Below, one piece after another: positions 24,574 through 37,388 of a DNA stretch of 64,000 nucleotides (within the stretch, counting starts at the first letter, position 1; the number at the start of each line of letters is the position of its first letter). The stretch comes from Malania oleifera. Its lineage: Eukaryota; Streptophyta; Magnoliopsida; Santalales; Ximeniaceae. Position numbers and translations under genes: made by a program. The stretch is taken from assembly GCF_029873635.1 (NCBI RefSeq), contig NC_080423.1:109447087-109511086 (forward strand), written 5' to 3'. Below the pieces are notes generated by a model. That model worked only from the letters and a program-made list of their open reading frames with translations. It was not told the DNA's origin and searched no databases.

Positions 24574-26720
24574 TGCTGCCTAATTGCTGATGATCACGAG
24601 TCGGATTACGGAAAATCAAACGAGACCCAACAAAATTTAAGAGTATTGGAGAAAAGGGTAGAGGTTAGCTTCTAGCAAGAGTGCTTTGTTGACAAGATAT
24701 AGATTCAAATTTCAGTTGGTTTAACTACTTTTTTGAAAGAGCCCCATATAAGCAATTCAGAAACAGGGGATGCAGAAACAGAGGAGGTCAAACTTTTTTT
24801 CTTATAATAGCTTGTGGGTGAGAGGAGATTAAATTGCAGATCAACTACTTTTGATGGGTGGGGGAGAAATGAAGAATTCTCCATCGTTAGCTTACACGCA
24901 AATACAGAGATGGGGTTTTGGGATTCTTGTGGTGGTGTGTGCAGGGTCTTCTATGGCCTTTCTTTAGTAATAGGTGTGAAGCTTTAGCGGTGGGTGTGCC
25001 ATTGGACTTGTGCACTGCTAGGAAAAAGGGTTACCTCTGGAGTATGAAGTGATTTGGATTTTATGGGAAAGGATTTTTTGGGTAATAAGTTGTTTAGTTT
25101 ATCCTTCTAGGGTAAATCATTAATTCGTTAGATCGATTGGTTCAATTTAATTAGCGAGATTATTATGATTTCGAGGTTCAACGAGTTGTTTAACTCATTT
25201 CTCTTCTAAGCGTAAATTATTAATTGATTAGTTCAATTGGCTCGATTTGATTGCCAAGTTCATTAGATGTGGTGTTTTATTTCATACATTGTTCGAACAA
25301 TATTTTTTTCTGTATATTTTGGGGATAATATTTTTTAGCCAAAATTATATGAAAATTAGTCAACTTGTTTTGATTTTTACCCATTTTATTGGTCTAAGGA
25401 GGTTTTGACATCTCATTTCCTTTTTATCAAGCCTATGGTTAATTGATTTGACCAATCCAATTAGATTTTAAAAATATATGAGGTAGAATTTGTTTGAAAT
25501 AAGGTCCATATCAAGCCCATAAGACAAAATGAAGCCTAACTAACCTCATCGGCCCATAACGTCTACAATATTAATATTGGCTCATTAGCCCATTCATTGA
25601 CTACTTCTTTCAATCTTATCACAATGATCTTATCGAGGTCTCGAGTTCGATTCGTTCCAACTTCTGGCCGTTTATAATTTTGCCTTGTATCTTCATTTTC
25701 AAGATGATAAAAATAAAAGCACAAGAGATATGAACAATTGTGGAGTAGCTTATGGGTTTTGTTGATTCATTTTCTTGTTTTCTAAAGTAAGAATGACATT
25801 TTGAACAATGGAGCTCTTTTGTTTGACATTACTAAGTCTATAATAATTTTCATGTATCTATTTATTAATTTTAAAATAATATTTTAAGATCATTTTTAAA
25901 ATTTTATAATCACCTATAGTAAAAATTTTGAATTCTCAAAATATCGTTGTAGTTATCCCCTTTTTCTACTAAAAAATCAACAAAGATACAATATGACCTT
26001 GCGTTTGTCTGGGACAATTTAATATTTGAAAGTTGATTTTTAAAAATATTTTTCTAAATTTTTATATAAATATGAAAAATTCAAAATAATGTAGCATTTT
26101 ATCATTATTTAAAATTTTGAAATTTAGCATAAAAAAAATAAAAATCTGTTCCACTAGTTTAACATTTAAAGTTTAACATCTAAATTTGAAATGGAATTCT
26201 CCTTAATTAGTTTATTATTTTGAAATCTGAAAATGTTTCTACAAATTTCTCATAAGAAATAAATAATAATAAAATAATAAATTTTTTTAAAAAAATTCTC
26301 ATATTTTGAGTTAAAACATAAATAATTTGAGAGTTGTCGTATTTAAAGATCTAGTTTGAATTTATTTATTTAGCTACATATATTATTTATTTATTTAATA
26401 TTATTCTCTTCAATTAAATCTCACATATTATAAAATTTTACTAAAACCCACATAAATTTAAATTCAAAATCTCTAATTCCTTATTTCTAAACATAACAAA
26501 AATATAAATACATGTCTACTTACACATGTGCGCGCGCGAATGTGTAAATTTAATATTTTAAAAATTTTAAAAATTATATACATGAATAAATGGCAACAAA
26601 AATTAAATAACATAAAATATAATTAGTAAATTTTCTATCGAAGATAGAATATTTTTTTGTTTTTTTACTAGAGGTCAAGAGCATATTTCTCATTTTCACA
26701 TGTATGGTGAACACACCATT
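24574..26720. other. Upstream flank of FATB and spacer
   Basis: The bases just beyond 24573 should hold the FATB 5' UTR and promoter, but no clear TATA box or TSS could be fixed. A box B-like 'gagttcgattc' near 25640 is not enough to call a SINE. The rest is AT-rich. Confidence 0.5.
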
Positions 26721-28180
26721 GTATGTAAGGTCAAAAAACCCCACATGCAACTCATATGGCTAATAAATGGTACCTATTCTTTGTTCAAATTCAATGTGTG
26801 TGACCTTAATTAAATCTCACAATTTTAAAAATAAGTTCTTTATTTAATATTTGGGTTTTATCGTATATAATTTAAGATTTTAGTTTAAAATCTGATCAAT
26901 TTAAACAAAATATAATACAAAATTATATTAATATTTTATATTTAGATATTAGATTTCATATAAATGTACTTACATTTGAAATGCACACAATGCAAGTTGC
27001 TATATCACGTTGTTGAGTCGAAGAAAAATGAAAGTTTTAGCTTTCGAAATCAAAATCACATGATTTGCATTGTGTGTCATAGTTCGATAGTAAAATTATG
27101 TAATTTTTTGTTATTTGTTTTTTCATATTTATTAAAATTATTTCACTTAAACTACACACTTACGATGAATTATCTCTCATCCCGAACCCTTCTTGCTTTT
27201 TCAAAATTAAATTCTGAAAATTTTAATATTATAATTTTATCCAATAATTATTAAAATAATTTTTTTAGTTGATTTCTAATTGTATTACTTATATTTATAA
27301 ATAATAAGCTGAAATTAAAAGCTTATAATATTACCTATTAAAAAATATTAAAAATATATTTTTATTTTGTTTAATTGGAACTAGTCACGTGACTTGCATG
27401 TGAGCTAATTACTGCTCAAATAAAGCACTCACATTTTTGGTGCGTTGTATGTTTTATGTTGGCCCGCATTAAGATTATAAGACTGCTACTACCATTTGTT
27501 TTACTTAACAAATAAATATTTGAGAAATAAAAAGTTAACTCTTAGGTAAAGCCATTATTAAAGAACTAACCACATTTATTTCTCTAGGCTCCGCCGTTTT
27601 GTTTTGTTTTTTTTTTTTTTATTACATATGAACTCCAGCCACCAACGAGCCCTTCCGACCCCTTGGTACGGCACCAAACCTACGGATCAACGTTTTCCGC
27701 CCCTAGGTCTCACTGATCAGGATAAAGTCCGGATGCGGATACGGCTTTTATGCATCAGTTGGACGTTCAGCCAATCCGATCATTGGGACACATCTCCATT
27801 ACCATCTATGGTCCCCGCTGGTTCACAAAGAACTCTCACCATCAACGGTTTTCATTGGCTCACAGAGCAAACTTTTACCATCTACGGTCCCCATTGGCTC
27901 ACAGAGTAAACTCTCACCATTCACAGGTACCGTTGGCTCCATGAATGTATGTTCTTGAAATTGAACCTCTAATGCTCTTTCTTATTTGCTGATGTCTTTC
28001 CACCACGCTATACCATGAGGGCCTCTGGCCCCCTCTTGATTACATGTGTCGATGTCTATATTAAAGATAGGAACACATAGCCCATCTTTGGAGAAAGGAA
28101 CTCATCCATAATCTCTAAAGCAAAATTTAATAGAGGTAACTAATTAAAAATTAGAAAAAAATATTTTTTGTAAGGTTGAA
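26721..28180 (+). repeat. Old duplicate of the HVA22 upstream region (copy 1)
   Basis: Several blocks match 29337-30310 in the same order: 'aaggtcaaaaaaccccacatg' near 26727 against 29337; 'ggtgcgttgtatgtttta' near 27440 against 30058; 'catttatttctctaggc' near 27575 against 30145; 'cccatctttggagaaaggaa' near 28082 against 30214. A ~430-bp insertion (about 27592-28018) splits this copy. No HVA22 exon follows here, so the gene part is lost or was never included. Confidence 0.7.
27801..27945. repeat. ~39-bp minisatellite, 4 units
   Basis: Units start at 27801, 27838, 27877 and 27916 with 'accatcta(t/c)ggt' and continue 'ttggctcacagag'. It lies in the insertion within the duplicated HVA22 upstream region. 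An open frame crosses it but shows no known family. Confidence 0.75.
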
Positions 28181-29336
28181 AATAAATTATTGCTTTACAG
28201 GTCAATTAAATCTGGAAGGTTGGTGAAAATTTTTTATTACTTTTAATATATTTTTCTGTAAGGATGAGAATTAGCTCTTTCGAGTTCTCATCGATGCTTA
28301 AGTTACAATAATGAGTACATGGGTTGTTCTTTGTGATTTTTTGTGAGTAAGCTTGGTTGAAGGAAGAGTTAGACCAAACAAACCGACCTAATAGGTCGGC
28401 CAAGTAGGTTGGTTGGGGGTATGGATGAAGGGTGACCTCGGCTATGCACATGTCACTCACGCATATCTAAGCGAGCTCGATCAGCAATGTCGGTTAGGTA
28501 GGTCGATTTTTGGAGGTGAGTCCAAATGAAGGGTGAGCTTGGCTTTCGCATGTGTTGCACGTGCATGCCTTAGCGAGCTCAATCAGCAAGGTCAGTTATA
28601 TAGGTCGATTAGTCAAGTTGGCTAACCAAGTCGACCAACCAGATCAATACTTGGTTTCTTTACAACTACTAAATAACAAAATAGTAAAAGGGTATAAGCA
28701 TCTTATAGATTGAATGCTTGATCTCCCTCAAAATCCTCAAAACCTTAAGCTTCATAAACTATGTTCATATCGTTGGCTTACTAGTAAACACTTGTCATGA
28801 CCTACAGCTCCAAGGCAAGTGTATAACAAATTATCATTAGTTGTCTTTAGTTTGAACCATTAGGTTCAAACATTACTTCGGTGATCCTTCATCCTTTCAA
28901 ATGGCAGTAGCATATTTTTTTATGATTTCTTTTGATAAAAAAAAAATCGTACGAATATAAATGAAAATCCACATAAGTAACAATTATATTTTCTTTTGGA
29001 CTGTAGTCTGTAATAGTGTGAGTCATACATTATTTGAATGGTTTTAAATATTCTTTTTTAATTGCTCAAAGGCTTGGGGACCCAAAAAAAAAATTCTTAT
29101 AACAGCATTAAACAATAGAAAATACAGTTAAGTTGCATGTCCAAACATATATTTCAAATTTTAAATTTTGATTTAAATAAATTTAAACAAATTTTAATTT
29201 AATTTTATAGTATATTTTATCCAAATTTAATACGAATTCAAATAAAAAAAAAATCATATAAACATAGAGGTACTAAATTTTCTATAAAAAAAAAAAAAAA
29301 ATTCTTCTTTTGTTCTATTTATTTATATATAATATA
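28181..29336. other. Spacer with a 101-bp two-copy repeat and a palindrome
   Basis: Two tandem units of about 101 bp lie at 28400-28605 (markers 'atgaagggtga' at 28425 and 28526, 'gcgagctc' in both). A 17-bp near-perfect palindrome, CCGACCTA-a-TAGGTCGG, is at 28383-28399. The rest is AT-rich with no gene. Confidence 0.6.
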
Positions 29337-30310
29337 AGGTCAAAGAAACCCCACATGCCACTCATAGGGCTACTAAATGATACCTATTCATTTGTACAAA
29401 AATTCAATGTTCATGACTTGCCCCAAGTCCACAATGCATTAATTTCTAATTTAATATCTGTGACCTCAATAAAATCTCACAATTTTAAAAACATAAAATT
29501 ATTGGTTTAACCCTATATAATTTAAGGTTTTAATATTAAATTGTGTTAATTTAAATATAATATAATATAGATATATATTAAATTTATATTCAGATATTTA
29601 ATTTTATATTTTTGAAAGTAGCAAAAGTGAAGGGCTTGTTTAGTTTTGGGAAACATTCAACATCTTCTAATTTTTAATTTTCTAAAGAATTAAACAAAAT
29701 TTAGCTCATTTTTTAAATTTTCAAGATTTGTATTAAAAACATTAAAAATAAAGAGTTTTTTTAATTGTGCAAAGCATTTTTTATTTTTATATTCAAAATT
29801 ATCACAAAAAAGAAAACTTATTTTTTAATTTTCCAAAATTTATATAGGATAATACATAGAACTATGGATTTTTGAAATTAAAATAAAATTTTTTATTTAT
29901 TTCATATAAATATTATAAAAATAAAAATAAAAATATTATAAAAATAAAAATTAGATAACTTTTTTAATAATTTTTTTAAAAAAATTAAAAGATATATTAA
30001 AATATATATAAAAACTAAATACCCTAATTTACTACACAGATAAGCGCACACAGCTTTGGTGCACTGTATGTTCTATGTTGGTATACATTTAACAAATAAA
30101 TATTTGGGAAATAAAAAATAATAATTAACTCAACCACTAACCGCATTTATTTCTCTGGGCCTTTCTTGATGACAAGTGTCACCGACCACTGCATCAAAGA
30201 CGGGGACACGTGGCCCGTCTTTGGAGAAAGGAACCCCATTAACAGAACCTAAAGCAGAGCTCTAAAGAGCTAATTAATTAATTAAAAAACAAAAAAACAT
30301 TTTTTATAAT
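29337..30310 (+). repeat. HVA22 upstream region (copy 2 of the duplication)
   Basis: Counterpart of 26721-28180, here still attached to the HVA22 gene. The proximal part carries the ABRE/DRE sites listed separately. The middle section (about 29630-30030) is low-complexity and does not align by eye. Confidence 0.65.
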
Positions 30311-30426
30311 AAAAAAAATCTCATTTATATGTTTTATAAGATGTTGAGGTAGGGCTCGCCGGTGCTAAAGCTAGACCGACACGTTTAAGGCAGAATCCGA
30401 TACTACCTCTAATGCTGCCACGTGGC
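30181..30426 (+). promoter_or_regulatory. ABA/stress-type promoter cluster of HVA22
   Basis: Two G-box/ABRE sites are seen: ACACGTGGC at 30206-30214 and the palindrome GCCACGTGGC at 30417-30426. Two DRE cores ACCGAC are at 30181-30186 and 30375-30380. The first G-box lies in the loop of a perfect 9-bp inverted repeat, AAAGACGGG (30196-30204) and CCCGTCTTT (30214-30222). ABRE plus coupling or DRE elements are the established drivers of ABA- and cold-inducible genes, and HVA22 was first described as ABA-induced in barley. Induction of this gene is inference. Confidence 0.6.
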
Positions 30427-30607
30427 GCCATCTCCGTCCCTTTTAAACAACAACGCCTCTTCAACATCATCCCTCCAAGATCTCGCCTTTGTTCTTTCCG
30501 AATACCGTTTCCTCGCTTCTTTCTCTCTCTGTTTTGCTCTGTTTCTCTGTTTTGTTCTGTTTCTGCTCTGTTTTTGGGCAAACTAAATAAGAATAAAAAA
30601 CAGAGAA

Positions 30608-31595
30608 ATGAGTCGTCTGTGGACTGTGCTCACTCATGTTCACTCACTCGCTGGGTAATTTCTTCTTCTTCTTCTTCAGATCTGTTTGGTGTTTGATTGA
30701 TTTCTGAGATTGATAAACGTTTAATCTGTGTTTTTTAATTTTGGGTTTTATAAATGGTTGCAGGCCGGTGCTGATGCTGCTCTACCCTTTGTAAGTTACA
30801 AAACCTTTTAGATTTTTTTTCACTTTTGCTTGATTTTAGCCCAAAAAGGGAAAAAAATATTTTTGATTTGATTTTGGGTTAAGGAAATTCCTCAGATTAA
30901 GATTATTTCTTGTGTTAATTTTTTCTTTTTATGTGTGATTTGGTGTAAGGTATGCGTCGGTTGTGGCCATAGAGAGCCCATCAAAAGTGGATGATGAGCA
31001 GTGGCTTGCTTACTGGATCTTATATTCATTTCTAACCCTCATGGAGATGGTGCTTCAACCCATTTTACAGTGGTAACTACGTGTTCTAAGTTTATTAATT
31101 AATGATTTAATATTTTATTATTGTAATAATACGATTTTGGATCATTGAGTTCGGGATATGTTTGGAATTGTTGAAATTGTGTGGATTCGAAGCAAGTGCA
31201 ATATAAAAATTTATTGAAATTCACTGAATTTTAAATACAAAACGCAAAATTGGACACCATGCTCCCAAATTTTATTGAAACAGAGTTCAAAATTTATATC
31301 AAGATGTTCAAATTTGATTAGTTGACAGGATGCTCAAGATTGATTAATTAATCAATTAATTTGATTTATATACTATGATTTATAATTTTGCGTGGGTGGC
31401 AGGGTACCAATTTGGTATGATGTGAAGCTAGTGTTGGCGGCATGGCTGGTTCTGCCGTGGTTCAGAGGGGCAGCCTTCATCTATGAGCGGTTTGTGAGAG
31501 AGCAAATCAAGAAATATGGAGAGAGAGATCAGAATCCCAGTGGGAAGAGCAGGTCCAAGTTCGTAGATTTCCTTGTTCCCAAGAAAGTGAGCTGA
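30608..31595 (+). CDS. HVA22: HVA22/DP1/TB2 family ER membrane protein, 4 exons
   Basis: A small membrane protein related to yeast Yop1 and animal REEP5, which insert hairpins and curve ER tubules. Plant members are ABA- and stress-linked. Exons 30608-30654, 30764-30790, 30950-31072 and 31403-31595 have GT-AG borders, agree in phase and give 129 aa, near the size of HVA22d/e-type proteins. Seen: MSRLWTVLTHVHSLAGP at the N-terminus, membrane segments around residues 17-35, 43-62 and 66-86, the family signature KVDDEQWLAYWILYSF, and VPIWYDVKLVLAAWLVLPWF followed by GAAFIYERFVREQIKK. The tail is basic and short, ending KKVS. The promoter holds two ABRE and two DRE cores. A promoterless copy of exons 1-3 lies at 55429-56065. 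Assignment to the family is firm; subtype letter is not decided. Confidence 0.96.
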
Positions 31596-32329
31596 TTGAT
31601 TAATTAATGAATCAGCTGTTCTCTGTTTCTGCAACTCATTTGACTTTGGCTAATTTCAATGTACACTCTGCAGTGGAGGTGGTTCAATTTTAATGTGAAA
31701 TTTTGAATGTAAAATGTACATGGAACAGGGCAGTGTCCAAGAGGCTTATTGAGCAAGAAAAGAACATACTAATAAGAAAAAAATTAACATCCCATCTTTT
31801 GATGTTGGCCTCTGCCCATTTGATTTTGCTTTTTTGTGACTGTAAGAATTCACTTTAGCAGTTTGAATGTGTGAAAATTTCTTGAGATCAAATTTCTTTT
31901 GCCACCATTTCATCTTCATCCTTATCTTTTTTACTATTGAGTGTTGTGCGTGCAGATTTTTTTAGATTGTGACTACGAAAGATATTATTTAGATTTGTTA
32001 TAAAAAATATATTTGTCATCCCTTATCTTTTAATCCTCCAACTTTCATCACTTTCATTTTTTTATTATACACAGTAGTAGGGTCTACAAAAGAAAAGAAA
32101 AGAGGGGTTTTGTATCAGGTCGGAGATAAGTTGGTTTCAAATTGTTTTGTAATTTTTTCTGAAATGGTAAAGTGTTTTATCTCATTCGCTCATAAGGTAC
32201 ATATAGTCAAATCATGTAAATTTTTATTCAATTTTTATTTATTTTCCTATATCTTTTATAATACGTCATCAGCATAAAATTTTAATTTTTTAAGATATTT
32301 CTTTAAATTCTATTTAATTTATTTTTTGT
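31596..32329. other. 3' flank of HVA22
   Basis: Contains the HVA22 3' UTR (no clear single polyadenylation signal chosen) and AT-rich spacer. No other gene seen. Confidence 0.5.
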
Positions 32330-35300
32330 AACTTTTACTGCACAAGAATATTATATTTTTCAGAAGAGGATATGTCATTTCAAGTTTAAAGAATATAAAT
32401 TTTCAGAAGAGATGATATGATAGTCCTCCTGAAGAGACTATTTATTTAAATCTTTCGTCTATATATTTAATCTCCTACAAAGATAGACCTCCTGAAGAGG
32501 TTATATATATAATCTTCAGATAAATATTTACCTCCTGAAAATGATTTATTTTTAATCTCTCAAATAAATGTTAAATTCGACTTTCTAAAGAGGTGAAACA
32601 TTTATCTTCTAGATGAAGTAATATATTTAACCTCTAGAAGAGGTGATAATTATTATTTAATTTAATATTGTAAATTGAAATCATGCTCTTGAAGAGTACA
32701 AATTGAGAAAAATAATATAATGTTAATAAATAAATATATTTAAATATCCCGGAACGGTAGAAATAATATCATATTATTACCTCAATTTTATTTCAATTTT
32801 TACATTTTATTTTTTAAATTGTATTATTATTGTTAATTTATTCAGATGTGGAGAGTAAGTAAAGTTGAATTTGTTCCCTTTGATATCAAATGTAACAATT
32901 ATTTGTCATGAATTTTTTATGTTGATATCCATCTAAATGTAATAAACTTGGGAAACACTATTTTAGATGAAAATATTGCACCCCTACATGATCGCACAAA
33001 AGTTATGATCTTCCTCCATTATCATTTAGATGAAGAATTAAAAACTGAATATCTCACTATTAAAGATCTATTTATCCTATGAAAAAATTTAAAGAATAAA
33101 TTTGACCATAAAAAAACTGTGAGTTTATCAAAAGTTCAAATTGAATGATTGCACCCGAGGTTGAAAAAACTCGACTCTACACAAGATTAGCTCGAAGTTA
33201 AAATTATGTGATGAAAATATTACTGATGAAGACTTGCTAGAAAAAACTTTTACTACTTTCTATCCTACTAATGTGCTCATCCAACAACAATATAAGGAAT
33301 GGAAATTTGTTAAATTTTCTAAACTTATGTCATGTCTTCTTGTTACTGAGCAAAATAACGAGCCTTTGATAAAAAATCATCAAACTAGTCCAACTGATTC
33401 GACCTCATTCCCTCAAGTGAATATGAATACATCTTGTGGTCGAGGACGAGATTGCAAGCGTGGTTGAGGACGAGGCATGGTCGTGACCATGGTCGAAATT
33501 ATCACTGACATCAACGTGAGATTGCAATCCCCCAGAAGAGGGTTAAACCCCACAAGAGGGATGACCCCACAGAAGCGGGTTAATGGTCAAAATCAGCGAC
33601 CTAAGTAGCATGAAACTAAATGTTACAGATGCAGAGAAAAAGGTCATTGGTCGCATACCTGTCGTACGCCCAAGCACTAGGTAGATTTATACCAAATCCC
33701 TATAAAAGAAAAGGAAAAGTGTAAAGAAGTTGAAGCAAATTTTGCTAATAATGTTATTCCAATAGACCTTAATGTTGGACCATCCAATTCTGTTTATCTT
33801 GATGTTGCAAATTTCTTTGTAAATCAAGATGAAAATAATCATGTAATATTTTAACATATAAAGTAAGCAATATTGTATTTTAATTTTAATGAATAAATTA
33901 TTATATTTATTGTTTCTATGATCCATTATAATAATGAGTTTTCAAAATATGTATTGTAGTGTGAATTGTCTTAAAGCTTTGATCGATTTTAAAATACTTT
34001 TGGAAGAAATTTTTTTGAGCTGACAGTGCTATAACACACATAATTCTTCAAGATATGAAATATTTTATTTACTTGAATATATCTTCAACAAATGTTAATA
34101 CAATATCTGGTTCTAACAATTTGATTGAAGGCTCTGAAAGAACTAATATAAAGCTACCAAATGCTACTTTATTACAAATTGATGAAACTTTATATTCGAG
34201 CAAATTCAGAAGAAATATGTTAAACTTTGAAGAATTAAGACTTAACGGATATCACGTTGAAACTACAAATGAAGGCAGTAAAAAATTATTTTATATTACT
34301 TTTATTATTTTTGGGAAGAAATAAATTTTAGAAAAATTGTCAACTTTATCTTTTAGATAATATTATACAAAAATTAAAGCAGTTGAATAATATAATGTCT
34401 TGCACCAGAAGTACAATGACCCAAAGCTATTTACACTTTGACATGATTGTTTTGGACATCCTAGAGATGTAATGATGCGAAGAATTATTGAGAATTCACA
34501 TTGTCATCCACTAAAAAATGGGAAGATTATTTTATCAAATGATTTCATGTGTATTGTTTCCCTTTGAAAATTAATTGTCAAATCATCTGTTTCAAAAGTA
34601 AGTCTTGAATCTCCTAGTTTCTTATAGAGAATTCATGGTGATATATGCGAACCAAAACATCCATCCTCTAGACCATTTAGGTACTTTATGGTATTAATCG
34701 ATGCATCTACTAGATGGTCTTATGTTTCTCTGCTTTCCACTCGTAATATTGCATTTGTGAGACTTCTTTCTCAATTGATTAGATTACGAACTCATTTTCT
34801 CGATTATCCAATAAATCAATTCGTTTGGATAATGTTGGTGAATTTACATCTCAAACTTTTGATAACTAATGCATGTCACTTGGAATAGATGTTGATCTTC
34901 TCGTAACTCATACCCATACACAAAATGGTTTAGTTGAATCATTTATTATGAGCCTCCAACTTATTGCTAGACATATAATTATGAGAACCAAATTGTCTTT
35001 ATCTGTTTGGAGATATGTTATTCTTCATGCTGCATGTTTAGTTTGTATATGACCAACTACTTACAATAAACTTTCACCCATGCGATTAGTTTATGGACAA
35101 CAACTTAATATTTCTTATTCAAGAACTTTTGGTTGTGCAGTATATGTTCCTATTGCTCCTCCTCAAAGAACTAAAATGGGTCATCAACGTAAGTTTGATT
35201 TCTATGTTGGTTTTGATTCCCATTCTATAATTAGATATCTTGAATCTTTAACAGGTAATTTATTTAAAATACGGTTTCAAGATTGTCATTTTGATGAAGC

Positions 35301-35589
35301 AGTATTCCTTACATTAGGAGGAGCAAAATTAGTTCTTGGAGCACAACATGAAATCACATGGATGTCATGAGTTTATCTCATTTAGATTATCGCACAAATA
35401 AAAGTGAACTTGAAGTTAAGAAAATTATACATTTTCAAGAAATTGCAAATCAATTACAAGATTCTTTTGCAAATAGTAAGGCCATATTAAAATCTCATAT
35501 ACCTGCTGCAAATATTCCAGTACGTATTGATATCCCTAAAGGACAACAACCGGCTAATGAACATAAACCGCAAGTTAAACATGGAAGGT

Positions 35590-36604
35590 TGATTACGCGT
35601 CAAAATTGCGTAATTGGGCATCTTAACTCAAGTTTTACGGTTTATATTTTTAATTAAATGTCCAAAATTATCTAATATTTTAATCAAGTACCAAAATCAT
35701 CATTCTTGAATTTTATTGCATTATTTATGAAGTTTTGGTAATTTTTTGTCGCAGGAAAAATCTCGGAAACCAAAACCGATACCTATTCGTATTTTATGCA
35801 TAACTTTTCCGTCCAAACTCTGATCGTGACGATTCAAATTTTTGAAGAAAGAGAAAAGGATTATCTACAACTTTCATGTTTTGAGTTTTGCGAGAAACAG
35901 GCTCTAGAAGAGTCAGATTTGCGATGAATAGAGAATGAAAAAAATGAAAAAATATAACAATTCGGGTCGGGTCTCCTATCCGGGTCGTGGGTTAGGGCAA
36001 GCCTCCTCCCCTATTTATTCTTTCTTTTTCCCCTGTTCTGGGTGTGCCCTGTGCACCATCTCTCCCACTCTCCTCTCCTCCTTTTTTCTTTTCTTCTTCT
36101 TGTCTTTGCATTCTCTGTTATCTCTCTTTTATTTTCTCCTACTTATTCTTCCTCTCACTCTTTTTTTCCCCAGCTAATCTCTTCTCTCCCTTCTAATTTG
36201 TCTTTTCTTTTCTTTCCCTCTCTCCTCAGTGATCTCCCTCTTTGCTTCCTCTTTCCCCTGTTTCTCCATAGCTGCAGTAGTCCCTTCGGCCTTCATCCTG
36301 CTACAGCCCGCACAGCAGCAGCAGTCCCTGAACTCTCCCTTGTATCTCCTCTACCCCGAACAACCATCCGGCAACACCAGTAGCAGATCCTTCTCCAGTA
36401 GTAGCTCCTCTGCTGTCTGCTCCAGATTTTCAGCCCTCCAGCAAGCCTCTGCTCGGCCAGCCACCATAGCAGTCCTCCTCAGCCGCCCAGCATGCCAACT
36501 TCTGCAACAACTCAAGGACTAGCCTCCCATCAACTCCACAGCAGACCCGAGAGCTCTTCCAGCAGGTTCTCCAGCATGCCAGCTCCATCCACGGCTCCAG
36601 CCTG

Positions 36605-36666
<62 letters not shown>

Positions 36667-37388
36667 CTTTTCTTTCTTTTATTTTCAAAAATTGCAACTG
36701 AATATTTCTTTTCTTTTTATTTAGTTATTTATTAGAGTTTTTGAAAAACTTGTTTGAATGAGTGTTAAATAATTTTAATTTGTTTTAGTGAAGTTTAATT
36801 TTTATTTATTTATGTTTCTCTTAATTAATGTTACCATTAGATTTGAAGAATTTAATTTAGTTTCTTTTATTTATTTATCGTTCGGTTTAGTTAGGGTCGG
36901 TTTTGTTAAAGTTCGTGTTTTATCGTATTCCATTATCGTTTGAATGTTTTTTTTCATTGAAGTTTATGGTTGTGTTTAAATTGTGATTGAGGTTCAAGTT
37001 CGTGTTAAAGGTTCAATTTTTATTGTATGCATTTGTGTCCGATTGAGTTTCCATCATTGTGTTTAAATTCCATGATCAATGTTACCATTTTTAATTAGCG
37101 CGTGTTTTGATGTTTCCTTAGGTGGCTTAGAGTTTCCATTCGTACTCTTTAAATTGAAGCATGCTAGTTTTAAGACTTTAATTTAAGTTTTTGTTTAAGT
37201 CTCGAAAATTCTGAAAAACCCCGAATCTGAATTGAGTTCAGTACATTTTTATTTTCAATTGGAAGAACGTAAAATCTGAGATTAAACGAATTCTCTGAGG
37301 AGACGATCTAACCCTTAAGCTTAATATTACACTACAGAACTCCTATACTTGGGATAGCTTCCGAGCTGCTCATTTTTCGAGTGAGTCA
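35590..37388 (+). repeat. Solo LTR (1.8 kb, probable Ty3/Gypsy) inside Copia
   Basis: Starts TGATTACGCG and ends GTGAGTCA. It is flanked by the 5-bp target duplication AAGGT (35585-35589 and 37389-37393) and splits the Copia coding stretch. It contains a CT-rich leader-like part and a (CT)n run at 36609-36660. Superfamily is inferred from length and end sequence. Confidence 0.85.

Noticed and set aside
24335-24583. 82-residue open frame on the plus strand
   Set aside because: It is the antisense shadow of FATB exon 1.
25600-25690. Box B-like gagttcgattc as a SINE fragment
   Set aside because: No box A, body or tail could be found around it.
27604-27909. 101-residue open frame on the plus strand
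   Set aside because: It spans a T-run and the 39-bp minisatellite; the repeat explains its pattern and no homologue is recognised.
35935-36701. Several overlapping Ser/Leu-rich open frames
   Set aside because: They lie inside a solo LTR in pyrimidine-rich and (CT)n sequence, so they reflect composition.
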